NCBI GenBank assembly: GCA_947179155.2
Contig: OX359280.1
Span: 11,027,001 to 11,091,000, forward strand
DNA from: Hedera helix
Taxonomy: Eukaryota > Streptophyta > Magnoliopsida > Apiales > Araliaceae
Length of the DNA: 64,000 nt
Direction: 5' to 3'
Position 1 is the stretch's first letter. Each line of letters starts with the position of its first letter. The position numbers and the translations under genes are program-made. Below the pieces are notes generated by a model, which was given only the letters and a program-made list of their open reading frames with translations, made no database searches and was not told where the DNA came from. Below, in pieces: positions 48,520 to 59,812 of the stretch.

Positions 48520-48640
48520 AGCAACTTCGCCCCGGCGCCACCAGAGCTCGCTGGCCGCGCATTCTTCTCAGTCGATGAACAGTACATTGCGTGGCCAGCG
48601 CAATGTTTAGTGCAAAACATGGCGCCGGGGCGCCATGTTC
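48520..48640 (-). repeat. GC-rich patch in LTR F
   Basis: CGCCCCGGCGCCACC, CTGGCCGCGCATTC, GCGTGGCCAGCGCAATG and GGCGCCGGGGCGCCATG. It includes GATGAACAGTA, the complement of the TACTGTTCAC phrase found beside the islands of A and D. Confidence 0.65.
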
Positions 48641-51600
48641 AAATTCTGGAATCTGATTTTTGCACTACCTTTGCCGATTTTTAATTTCTTCATCTTAACT
48701 CCAATTGAGCTGAAATTTGGACCCCATCTAGACCTTACTACCTAGTATTTTACAAAAATATTACTTGCCTCATTTGGCTTCTCAAAAATAGAGATACACT
48801 AGCCCCTAAGAGGGCTGTTCAACACGTTTAAACACTTAAAAAATTTTCAACTTCAAAACTAACTTTTTACCAACTTTGTGATTTTTGGCCATAAGCTTTA
48901 AAACTCAATTATAACACTTGACATAGTTCACATAGGTCATATATGACATGTCTAGACTTTCAAAATCATAAAACTTCGCACGAGGCGATAATTGTCCGTA
49001 AAAATCCGTTTTGAATCGAAACGATCGATTTCGATCGTTCGAATCGCCGATTCATTCAAATTTGATTCCGTTGATTACCAAATCAACCTAGACACATGTA
49101 TTAACATAAATATGAGTCCTTTAACTTCATTTCAACTCTAATTCCTCAAAATTGCCAAAAATCACATTTGACGGCCATTTTCATTAACTTTTCAAAACCT
49201 TTCATTGTCAAAGCTTAAACTCCAAGTAAATCCTTAACTCCTTTTTGACACAAATTACTTCCAACACTTCATTTAGTACACATAGCACATATATAACTTG
49301 AATGGACTTTCAAAACCTTTAAAACTATTCAAATGGTTACATTTTCCCAAATGGTCCGTTTTGGTCGTCGGCGAACGTTTTAAAACCTTTAAAATCCTCA
49401 ATTGTCGCCATACGAACCGAATGACTTTCAAATCATTACTAACATGTATATTAACATCAAACTTAACTTTTTTGGCATCATTTGATCACAAATTACATTC
49501 AATGGACAAATTCACATATTGATGGCAATTTTGTCAACTTTCAAATTTCCAATCTTAACTAATCTTAAGTCCATAAACTCTACACACCACATAGGCAACC
49601 ACATACCAGTTTAATGACTTTATAAGTCCACATAACTTCCATATGCATCTTCCAATTCACTTTACAGATTATTACGTAATCTATACATAAAGTATAGCCT
49701 AATATTGTATATTATTCTCAAACAACACATGGTTTTACACCATATATGAAATTAGATTGTTATCTAGCATAAAATTTCCCATGCTTCCTTCATAATCAAC
49801 CTTTCAAACTAGGTTTCATTAAATCTATCAACATATAACACATGATCAAACCTTAAATTATGATTTCTAGCTTGAAATCATATATAAATAGTACACCACC
49901 TTTGGTTTACTACACATGAGCTTAGGGTTTTACTATAATCCCTCCCATATAACACATACTACACATATTCTTTAACTTTAACCATGTATCCTTGCATGGC
50001 TACTCATATTCTTGGATTTAAATACATAAACTTTAAACTTTAAAACAAGAAAATGGTTATACCTTTATAAAACTTTCTTCCTTCTTATTATAAACCTTGC
50101 TAGACTTGTATTATCTTCTTTGATGGCTGATAATCCTTCTCTTGATCACCTTCTTCCTTGAAATCCTTGAACTTTTTGGAACCCTAGTTCCTTTACTCTC
50201 TTTTCTCTCTTGAGCTCTCACTTGAGCACTTCGAATGAACAAAAATGAACAAAGCTGGCTACTTAAACTTATACATATATAGATTATATGTATTCTCCAA
50301 CACTTAACCAATCTTAGGTTAAGTTAACTCATGCATGATTAAGGGCATTCAAGTCATTTCACTTCAACTAGCAATGGCAAAATAGACATTAAGCCACCCT
50401 AGGACACAAAGGTCATTCTCCAACTTGTCAAGGGCAATATGGTCATTTGTCCGAAAATCTAGAGAATTTTAATCCCTTTTATTCAAAATTGCTCATTTTT
50501 GCACCAATTCAAGTCCATTTTGATCCAAACTTGTTTCATTACGCTTGAACTTTATTTCTCATCAAATTACTCCATACTTAGCTTGTCCCAAATCTCTTGT
50601 CACACCTCAAAATACCAATTTCATCAATTACTTATAATAATTTACAATAATTACAAAATTTGCATATCCTTTCATACTTGATTTCTATGAACCCTTTTTG
50701 GTTCAATCATCAATAAATTCCAATTTTCAACATTTCCAATAGTCGTTTTACTCACCTTTTCCATAAAACGCTTCCTCGAGAAGCGAACCTCGATCGAATT
50801 CTCAAAATCCATTATCATTTTCCTTTAAACTCGTAATGTCATAATTTTAACTTTAACGTCAATTGATTCGTTTACTTTACTCACATATGCTAATTCTCAA
50901 CATACATAATCTCTACATTCCTTCTACGTACTTTCGGGGTATCACATTTTGTATTTATGCATCATATACAAAATTATCTTATTTCAATCCAATATATATC
51001 CATTCTTTGGTAAACTTTAAGTATTCACATATCAAATCCTTAACATTCCTCAATAAACCAATTAGATCATACGGTTTCTTATCCCCTGCACATACATACA
51101 TATTTTACCTTGTCATTCTCATATCATCGCCTCTCCAAGCCTATTCATTAATCTTGCTGCTAACATTCATAACTAAAGCCTCAATTCACATATAAATTCC
51201 TTATTTCCATCATTTATAGACTTTAATTCCTTCTTTATATATCTTGCCAAATATACATATATACATACATTCAACCTACCACATAGGTCATATATAACAC
51301 ATTGATTAAATAATAATTCTTATTTAATCTCTCCTTATTACATTATGTCATTCAAGCTAGGTTTTAACTATTAACCTTTACTTAATTAATCATAATCCTC
51401 ATTTAAAATTCATGTTAAATCCTGGGGTGTCACATAAATGTCTAGCCGAACAATGACTTAGACCTACTTTGAACAGTTCTTTAAACAATAGAACGTTAAA
51501 TAAGGTACAAGTCAAAGACTGTACAAGATCAAGTGCACCAAGTGCGAATAACAACAACATCGCTGTGGAATAATTGTAAAGTAATTAAACCACTCAAAGC

Positions 51601-51659
51601 ATACTTGAAATTACAGTTCAAGCTTAAATAAATAACTTGCTCAATGAAATGAGTTTAGA

Positions 51660-52535
51660 AATGAGTCCAATGTGTGGGCATTTGTCCTATGACAAGATAG
51701 TTAACAATATCAACATATCAAGGTACTTGGGAAATAACCATAAGTTGTTCATCGGGGAAGGACTCTCTAATAGGCAAGGACTCATCTATGGACTCGACAA
51801 TTAACCTTGACAAATGATCAGCCACAACATTTTTAAATCATTTCTTGTCCCTAATTTCAAGGTCAAACTCTTGTAACAACAAAATCCATCTAATGAGGCG
51901 AGGTTTGGCATCTTTCTTACTCAAGAGATATTTTAATGCTGCATGATCAGAATAAACTATAACCCTAGACCCAATCAAGTAAGACCTAAACTTGTCTAGT
52001 GTAAAAACTATGGCCAACAACTTTCTTTCCGCGGTAGAATAATTGAGTTGTGCATCATTAAGGGTTTTACTAGCATAATAAATGACATGAGGTAGTTTAT
52101 CAATACGTTGTCCTAAAACAGCCCCTATGGCATAATCCGAAGCATCACACATAATCTCGAATGCAACACTCCACTCGGGTGGTCTAATGATGGGTGCAGA
52201 TGTCAACAAGGTCTTGAGCTTGTTAAAAGCTTCAAGGCATGCATTGTCAAAGTGAAAAGAGACATCTTTAGCAATCAAATTACACAAAGGCCCAGATATT
52301 TTACTAAAGTCCTTAATGAACCTACGGTAAAATCCTGCGTGACCTAAGAAAGACCTTATTTCTCTAACTGTCTTAGGAGGTGGGAGACTAGAAATCACAT
52401 CAACTTTTGCCTTATCTACCTCAATTCCCCCGTGGGACACCACATGTCCTAAAACTATCCCTTTCCTAACCATGAAGTGACACTTTTCCCAGTTAAGTAC
52501 AAGATTTTTTTCTTTACACCTAATTAACACTACAA
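51660..52535 (-). pseudogene. Athila-like reverse transcriptase/RNase H fragment
   Basis: The minus-strand frame 52530-51838 (230 codons) starts in the last part of the RT (VLNWEKCHFMV, GIVLGHVVS, IRSFLGHAGFYRRFIKDFS). It runs through the RNase H region (FEIMCDASDYAIGAVLGQ, YYASKTLNDAQLNYSTAE, VYSDHAALKYLL, RWILLLQEFDLEIRDKK). After a frameshift it continues to about 51660 (VVADHLSRL, ESIDESLPIRESF). The wording is characteristic of the Athila clade, not of Tekay. It has no own LTR or TSD here and sits inside the 3' LTR of E, so it looks captured or inserted as a fragment. Confidence 0.85.
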
Positions 52536-52849
52536 TTAACGTCTAACTTTAATTAACTTGATTGGAAAGACCTAACATTAATAAAGTTGGTCTAACAATT
52601 AACATTGCATATAATGGTATGGCTACACTTACTAAGACTATTCAACTAACACAGAAGTCAAACACATAACACACATAGTCAACATATTATCATTAACCCT
52701 TTAGATAATTAATCAAACTTAGGTTGATGATTTAAGAATTTAACTAAGATTTTCTTAAGTGTTAAACACTTATTAAACTTTGAAACAATTTCTTATAAGT
52801 GCTTAATTAATACTCTGTTAAATACATTATGTTTTATAACATAAAGCTC

Positions 52850-52985
52850 TTTTAATTACCAATTAATTTTAATTAAATAATAATTAACTAATTATCTTTA
52901 GTTATTACTAAATAAACAACTATTATGTTTACTTATTATTTAATGGTTAATTAAATAACAATTAATTAAATGATAAATCTTATCT
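52850..52985. repeat. AT-palindrome block in the 3' LTR of E
   Basis: TTAATTAAATAATAATTAACTAA-like units (given in parts) resembling those of LTRs A and D. The 5' LTR copy is at about 61685-61815. Confidence 0.55.
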
Positions 52986-53029
52986 ATTTTGGATTGTCAT
53001 TGATAACCAATTCAAAAGTTTTCTGCTAT

Positions 53030-53420
53030 CTTATCGTCGAGTGAATCATCACTCTACGATTTGTATTGTCTGCCTTAGCAGACTTACTCTACGAATCATA
53101 TGGTCTGCCTCAGCAACTCATTCGACGATCAAATGCAGTTCTATGACTGGAGTGATCTCACCCTATTATTACTATGCAATGGTCGAGACCTGGCCGAGGC
53201 TACTCTACGATAGCCGAGGGCTTGACCGAGGCCACTCTACGATCTGCCCGACACATGCCGAGACGATTCTACGATCGTCCAGTGAAATTCTATGTTCGAT
53301 AGAATCCACTCTACGATCGCCGAGACTACTCTACGTTTCTAAAAAATGATGTTAATTGTTTACACGTGAGCTCTACGATCAGAGTGCATTCACTCTATGA
53401 TCGTAGAGTTTACACTACCA
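53030..53420 (-). repeat. CTCTACGATC short repeat island in the 3' LTR of E
   Basis: ACTCTACGATC, ATTCTACGATCG and similar decamers occur about ten times, with CCGAGGCYACTCTACGAT units spaced irregularly at 20-40 bp. It is GC-richer than the rest. The 5' LTR copy is at about 61860-62250. The frame 53041-53349 is a by-product. Confidence 0.75.
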
Positions 53421-54839
53421 CTTACCAAAAACATAATAATGTTCCCAAATTTTAGTTTTAAACACAACAGTGAACATATTAACCCTTCTGGTTTTAAATC
53501 TGAGAACAACCAAACAACTAACACCATACAACTATGACACTGAGTGTTATAGAAGTTTTGGACATAATGCTTAACTCATCACAGATTCTTTTAGACATTT
53601 AGTCCAATTACTTAGTGAACCTACTGTGTCTGGTTTTTAACTCAGGAATACAAAACGTTTGATATTTTGACATAATGAAACTCTGAGTTTTGAAAATAAT
53701 GCTTGGACACAAAGTTCTACCCAAAACTGTCTCTTAGTCATTTTAACAAATACTCATTGAATATTCTGAGTTATTCATATACATATTATTACACATAATA
53801 ACCTTCATCCTTAACATTACCTTATACCACCTGGACTCTCCATGGTCCTAAAAACATCACAACCCAAAAATAGACAAGAAGCTACAACGACTAATTTAAC
53901 AGATTCATTTTATACCTTAACGTTGGGCTGAGATGAAGTTGGTTTCTAGTTGCTGCTTCTCTTCTTTTCCCGAAGTAGGTGATGTAGCCAGAGGACATTC
54001 ACCCCCACAACTAATACCACCGAAATCTTAATGACAGACTCTTGAAGTTTCTTTTACAGTAGTCCTTACTCACGACAACTCTCTCTTTTTCTCTATCTCT
54101 CTCACTATCGGATGAAATTTGACAATGAGGAGAATGAGATAATAAGCAACAATATAATGATACTCCTTCCCTTCACTTGTGCAATCCTTTCCCACGTGAA
54201 GGCTTTCCCTGCTCACATGATGGCTCCTCCTGACTTCTTCTCTGTTTTCTCTCATCTCAGACGTTACTTAGCTTATCCCAATTTTAGTGCCACCTGGACT
54301 CAATTAACTAACAGAGCTTCTCTCCCTTATTCAGTTAATGCAATAACATTTTACTAAACCAACACATTTGGCCCAATCTGAAAATGAAAGAATAATGGAT
54401 CCAATAACAATATTAGCCCAATTTGTAATACTTTAATTTTAATATTCCTTACTTCTCAATGATCACCCTCGTTAAATTAATAACTAAGGTTTAATTAATA
54501 AAATATTAATTCTTGCCTTACAATTAAATAATTAATTTAATTATTTAATTGTTTAAGTAATCCATTTTTAACACTAAAGCCCATATTCAAATTATTAAAA
54601 TTTATAATTTAAATTTAACACCATAGTTAATGTAAATAACCATTAAATATTAATTTAAATCTTCTTGTTATTATAACCTTAGGGTTAATCCATTAATTTA
54701 ATTATATTAGTGGCACCCTTTAATTCAAAATAATAATTTATCACATAAAGGTTTAAATAAACCACACAAAATCTACATCATTAGAAATTAATTCTTTATT
54801 TAATTAATAATGAAGTTTAAATTTTCTTGGTCATTACAT

Positions 54840-54871
54840 TCTTCCCCTCTTATAAAAATTCCGTCCTCGGA
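54840..54871 (-). other. polypurine tract of E
   Basis: On the minus strand TTCCGAGGACGGAATTTTTA then TAAGAGGGGAAGAA directly before the 3' LTR TG at 54839. It matches the PPT context in element D. Confidence 0.75.
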
Positions 54872-56173
54872 ATTGCAAAACAAAGTTACTTGAACAACTG
54901 TGGATAATTCGCCCACATTTTCTCCTCGAGTTCCCACGTAGCTTATTCAACTGTGTGATTCCTCCAAAGTACTTTGACCGAATGAATTATCTTATTCCTT
55001 AGCTTCTGTTCCTTCTTATCGAGTATCTAGACAAGAACTTATTTGTATGACAAGTCCTTCTCGACTTGAATTGGTTCATAGGAGATAACGTGTTTGTAGT
55101 CTGGTTTATACGGCCGCAACATGGACACATGAAACACATTGTGAATGTGCTCAAGTTCAGGAGGTAATGCTACCTCATACGCCACTTCACTGACTCGCCT
55201 CAAGATTTCGAACGGTCCTATGAACCTAGGGCTCAGCTTGCCCTTATGCCAAAATGGATCTTCCCCTTCCAGGGAGATACCTTCAAAAATATGAAACTGC
55301 CCACGTCGAAGTCCCGCTTTTGGCGATGCAAATCCGCGTACTTCTTTTGACGATCTTGAGCTGCTACCAGTCGATTTCTGATAAGCTGTACTGTGTCTAC
55401 AGTTTGCTACACCATTTCAGGTCCAAGCAGTCTTCACTAACCGACCTCATCCCAATATAACGGTGTTCGACATTTTCTTCCATAAAGCGTTTCGTACGGT
55501 AGCATGCCGATACTAGCGTGATAGCTGTTGTCGTAAGTGAACTCCACCAATGGCAAATGGTTTGACTGCTCTTTAAATCCATTACGACCGCTCGAAGCAT
55601 ATCCTCCAAGGTCTGAATTGTCCGCTCACTCTGGCCGTCGGTTTGAGGATGATACGCTATACTCAACCTCAACTGTGTTCCCATTCTTGCCTGCAGACTT
55701 CTCCAAAAATTTGACGTAAAGCGCGAATTTCTGTCGGACATAATCGATACCGGCACTCAATGTCGTGACACAATCTTCTTCACATAGAGCTTCGCTAACT
55801 GCTCCAGATTATACCATATTCTAATCGGTAGAAAATGGGCTGACTTGGTCAGATGATCCACTATCACCCAGATAATGTCTAAACCCTTATGTGTCAGTGG
55901 CAGACCCACCACAAAATCCATTGTGATGTGCTCCTACTTCCACTCTGGAATCTCAAGTGGTTGAAGCAGTCTGCTTAGTCGCTGGTGTTCCGATTTAACC
56001 CGCTAACATGTCAGACATCGGCTGACGTACTCAGCCACTTCCCTCTTCATGTTCGGCCACCAAAAATAGTGCTTCAAATCTTGATACATTTTCGTGCTTC
56101 CAGGATGTACAAAGTACCTTGTATTGTGAGCTTCCTGAAGAACCTCTTCCCTTAATTCTGGATCCAATGGTAT
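54872..56173 (-). pseudogene. E pol: integrase and chromodomain region
   Basis: It follows the RNase H without a new start. Visible in order: the zinc-binding H2C2 region (EAHNTRYFVHPGSTKMYQDL, YVSRCLTC), the core with DFVVGLP and VDHLTKSAHFLP (first Asp), SDRNSRFTSNFW (second Asp), AYHPQTDGQSERTIQTLEDM (with the third acidic residue). The C-terminal part ends in chromodomain text (VLWRNHTVE, a stop, ATWELEEKMW) close to the PPT, as in Tekay-type chromoviruses. Several stops (for example before IPLDPEL, after CLTC and at VEW) and at least one frameshift after about 55500 make it inactive. Integrase inserts the cDNA; the chromodomain directs target choice. Confidence 0.88.
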
Positions 56174-57950
56174 CTAGACTCTTCCTTCAAACCTCAGCAA
56201 ACCATTGCTATTAATCTTGTACTTAAGCTCATCGCCTTCAGCAATTCGCTTTTTAATAATAACACAATCTTCGTCCTTTTCCTGAGCCTCCTTGGTTTTG
56301 TCTAATAAGGTCGGGTTTGCTGTCACGGCAAATAGCTTCTCGTCCTCCTCCATCGGATACTTGATCTCCAATTTCAGACGTTCGAAATCTCTCACCAACT
56401 CTTTCTGAGTTGTGAGCGTCATCAATTGATCCCTGCCTTTTCTGCTCAAGGCATCTGCTACTACATTGGCCTTGCTTGGATGGTACAAAATTTCATAATT
56501 GTAGTCCTTGATCAATTCTAGCCATTAGCGCTGCCTCATGTTCAGCTCCTTCTGAGTGAAGATATATTTCAAACTTTTATGGTCTATATATATCTCGCAC
56601 TTCTCACCATATAGGTAATGCCTCCAATTCTTTAAAGCGAAGACTACCGCCGCTAATTCCAGGTCATGAGTCGGGTAACCCTTTTCATAGTCCTTTAGCT
56701 GACGTGACGCGTATGCAATGACCTTGCCATGCTGCATCAGCACACAGCCAAGACCCTTGTGTGACGCATCACTGAACACTACAAAACCTCCAGTATCGTA
56801 TGGCAAAGCCAACATCGGTGTTTGACTCAATCTCTTCTTCAGCTTCATAAAACTTTCTTCGCACTTCTCTATCCAAACAAACTTCACAGTCTTCCGGGTA
56901 AGATTGGTCAACGGTGATGCTATCTTCGAGAAATCCTGAATGAATCTCTGATAATATCCCGCTAACCCCCAAGAAACTCCTAATCTCAGTCGGCGTCTTT
57001 GATTGTTCCCAATTGATAATTGTCTCTACCTTCACTGGATCTACCGAAACACCATCCTTGTCTATAACATGACCAAGAAATTGCACCATCTGCAACCAAA
57101 ATTCACACTTCAAGAACTTAGCGTACAGGTTCTCCCTTCTCAAAGCCTCCAATGCGATCCGTAAGTGTTCTGAATGCTCCTGCTCTGTCTTCGAATACAC
57201 CAATATGTCATCTATGAATACAACCACGAACTTATCTAAGTACTACTTGAACACTCTGTTCATCATATCCATGAATGCTGCTGGTGTATTCGTCAGTCCA
57301 AATGACATCACTAGAAACTCGAAATGACCATAACGAGTTCTGAATGCCATTTTCGGGATATCCTCCTCTCTCACCTTCAGTTGATGATAGCCCGTCCTCA
57401 AATCGATCTTTGAAAAGTATTTCGCTCCCTTAAGTTGATCAAACAGATCGTCTATTCTGGGCAACGGATACTTATTCTTAATGGTGACCTTGTTCAACTC
57501 CCGGTAATCAATGCAAAGCCTCATCAAACCATCATTCTTCTTTACAAACAGAACCGGCGCTCCCCACGGTGACACGTTTGGTCTGATGTAACCTTTATCT
57601 AACAGTTCTTGCAACTGAACCATCAATTCTTTCATTTCCACTGGTGCCATATGGTACAGTGCCTTCGATATCGGTGCGGTCCCCGGTACCAGATCAATAA
57701 CAAACTCCACTTCTCTGTCTGGCGGTAACCCCGAAATCTCATCTGGGAAAACATCAGCGAATTCCCGTACAATAGGTATCTGACTCAGTTCGCCCTCGAC
57801 TCGTCGAGTATCGACCACATGAGCCAAATAACCTATGCACACTTTCCTAACCAACTTTCGTGCTTGCATCATCGTCTGACAACTTGATTGTCTCGGCAAT
57901 TTACTATCGTAAAATATAACTTCTGACTTATTCAGAGTCTTTAGGCGCAC
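56174..57950 (-). pseudogene. E pol: reverse transcriptase and RNase H
   Basis: RT: FADVFPDEISGLPPDREVEF, then DKGYIRPNVSPWGAPVLFVK, CIDYRELNKVTIKNKYPLPR, FSKIDLRTGYHQ and a catalytic FIDD motif (VVFIDDILVYS) at about 57215, the gypsy form of YxDD. One stop (K-stop-YL, at 57240) precedes the FIDD. A one-base frameshift lies near 56960. RNase H: FSDASHKGLGCVLMQ, YASRQLKDYEKGYPTHDLEL, YIDHKSLKYIF, a stop, then LYHPSKANVVADALSRK. All parts are in the right order and little diverged, so E lost function rather recently. Confidence 0.92.
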
Positions 57951-58690
57951 ACACTTCTTCTAACAGTCAATGATCGCTCCGTGACTCGATAGCCAATCCA
58001 TCCCTAGGATTACATCGAACTCCCCAGACGAATCGGTATCAAATCCATGTTAAGTCTAAACCCTCGCAATTCAGCACAATAGTTCCTATGAATGTAGTCT
58101 ACGAGAATGATTTCTTTGTTTGCTACTTCTACGTTCATAGAGTGTTCTAGCTTTTCTTGTGGTAAATCTAATCTCTTAGCAAAATCTTCAGAAACAAATG
58201 AGCAGGTAGCACCCGAATCAAATAATACATATGCATTAATATCATTGATCAGAATGATACCTGACACCACGTCTTTGGAGTCGATTTCATCCTGCACAGT
58301 CATGTTGAAGGTGCGCGTTGTGGGTCGGTTAGCCTGGCTGGCTGGCCCTCTAATGTTCAACCTGCTGCTATTGTTGTTGTTGCCTCTATTGTCACTCTCA
58401 GCGTCTCCCTTCCTCTTCGGGCAGTCCGTGGCATGGTGATCAGTTGCTCCACAGGAAAAACATACTTCTTTCATCTTTTTTGGGCATTGTGGGGCCATGT
58501 GCCCCGGCTGCCCGCAGTTATAACATACACTGTTGCCCTTCAGGCACTCCTCTATGTGGTTCTTACCACAATTATTGTATCTGCCAACTTTCTTAGCCTC
58601 TCCTCCGAATTTGTTGCCTCCGGACAATTGGCTCTCACTCCACTTCCTTTTATTGGGGTTGCTTCCCCGCTGCTTCCTGCCTTCTGTCCT
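57951..58690 (-). pseudogene. E gag-pol: zinc knuckles and protease
   Basis: Three CCHC-type knuckles in a row: a first damaged one (YNNCGKNHIEEC, with Asn in the first Cys place), then CYNCGQPGHMAPQC and CFSCGATDHHATDC. The aspartic protease follows with LFDSGATCSFVS (catalytic Asp in DSGA) and the later DVILGMDWLSSHGA. The open frame 58627-58010 covers most of it. It needs a frameshift near 58660 to join gag and another near 58010 to reach the RT. Confidence 0.9.
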
Positions 58691-59413
58691 TCATGACCTT
58701 TTCTTCTCTCTTGGTTAAATTTAGCCAGGGCCTCACTGCCACTCTCTGCAATGATTACCCTTTCCAACAGTTCTGCAAAACTCTTAATCTTTAATACCGC
58801 CACAGAACGGTACACCCATGGCTTCAGTCCCAGCTCAAACCTCTGAGCCTTCCTAGCCTTAGTATCAACTTGATGAGTAGCGAACCTTGCCAACTCATTA
58901 AACTTGGTCGCATACTCGGCCACAGAAATGCTTCCCTGTTTTTAGCTCGAGGAATTTCACCTCCATTTCTTGCTGCATGCTTTCTAGAAAGTAGTTTTCT
59001 AGAAACATTTCTTTAAAGCATTCTCAGGTAATGACGCCTTCTCCCGCACGACCCTTGTTGGCCTTCCACCAATAGTTCGCCTCCCCCTTCAACATGAAGG
59101 TAGCGAAACTAGTTTTCTGTTCTTCGGCCACCCTAGCGACCTCAAATACCTTCTCCATTTTCTTGATCCAAGACTATGCCTCGATCGGGTTTAGAGTTCT
59201 CTTGAACTCCGGTGGTCTAACCAGTTTGAAGTCTTTGAAATTTGCCAAGTGCGGCGCTGGCTGCGGTGCTGGTTATAGTACTACTGGTGGGGGTCTAGCT
59301 TGCATGGCTTCCGCTAGCATCTCCGCAAACATCCTCATAGGATTGGGTTGATCCCCAACCTCACTTTCTGACTCTGCGACACGTTGATTACATGGTCTAC
59401 CTCTTGGCAGCAT
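58552..59413 (-). pseudogene. E gag (capsid part)
   Basis: Starts with ATG at complement 59413-59411 (MLPRGRPCNQ). The retrotransposon gag pattern is then visible: FKLVRPPEFKRTLNP, WIKKMEKVFEVARV, FATFMLKGEANYWWKA, FLENYFLESMQQEMEVKFLEL and, after a frameshift near 58935, AEYATKFNELARFATHQVD. Three stops at positions that fit CAA, CAG and TGG codons, plus the shift, break the frame. Gag would form the virus-like particle that packages the element RNA. Confidence 0.88.
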
Positions 59414-59812
59414 GATATGCTAAAGAAAAAATCTTAGACTTACGCTTGTAATACTATGCATTAAATTAGCCAAGTCAATTGTTAAAGTCAAAACTATCTA
59501 TCATGCACATTTGATTTAAGCAAGTATATAACTGCATTTGTATTCATATCACAATATTTTAGTACAGACTCAACATGGTATACTGCTATAAACGCTTAGG
59601 GCTTGGACTACCTATTACCAATTATCCTCTAGCAACAAAAGGTGAGGATTTATTACCATCTACCCTTCTATTAAATCCAGAGTTTGGGGCTTACTGATAT
59701 CCTATGCGTACAATCATGCATAAGGATTTACAAGAATTTAACTGAACTATCCCTACTAGCAACAAAAGGTGAGACTCAATTCTACTAGGTACTAATATCA
59801 TAAAATAACAAT
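59414..59812 (-). other. spacer between the upstream ORF and gag of E
   Basis: No coding. CTAGCAACAAAAGGTGAG occurs twice (about 59628 and 59756), pointing to a small duplication. Confidence 0.5.

Larger units (their letters stand above)
47190..51434 (-). mobile_element. solo LTR 'F', 4245 bp, minus orientation
   Basis: Plus-strand ends TGTGACGCCCCGAGATCCC and GGGGTGTCACA. Flanked by a perfect 5-bp TSD taaat (47185-47189 and 51435-51439). On the minus strand a TATA-like ATATATGTATAAG and GA-rich leader lie near 50170-50290. It contains a GC-rich patch (48520-48640) and the conserved stem-loop (47869-47899). Frames such as 50863-51195 and 49298-49522 have no recognisable product. No PBS or coding. 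Confidence 0.9.
46465..54839 (-). repeat. 3' LTR of E with insertions
   Basis: 46465-46910 matches 60940-61382 and 52548-54839 matches 61383-63669. The 5637 bp between (46911-52547) are missing from the other LTR. They comprise about 0.5 kb of LTR-like sequence (46911-47189 and 51440-51660), solo LTR F and an Athila-like pol piece. Confidence 0.85.

Noticed and set aside
50863..51195. 110-codon frame in LTR F
   Set aside because: AT-rich solo LTR sequence, composition-driven, no domain.
54112..54357. 81-codon frame, identical at 62943-63188
   Set aside because: Located in the two LTRs of E; identity reflects LTR copying.
58107..58439. plus-strand 110-codon frame opposite E gag-pol
   Set aside because: Shadow of the minus-strand protease and zinc-knuckle region.
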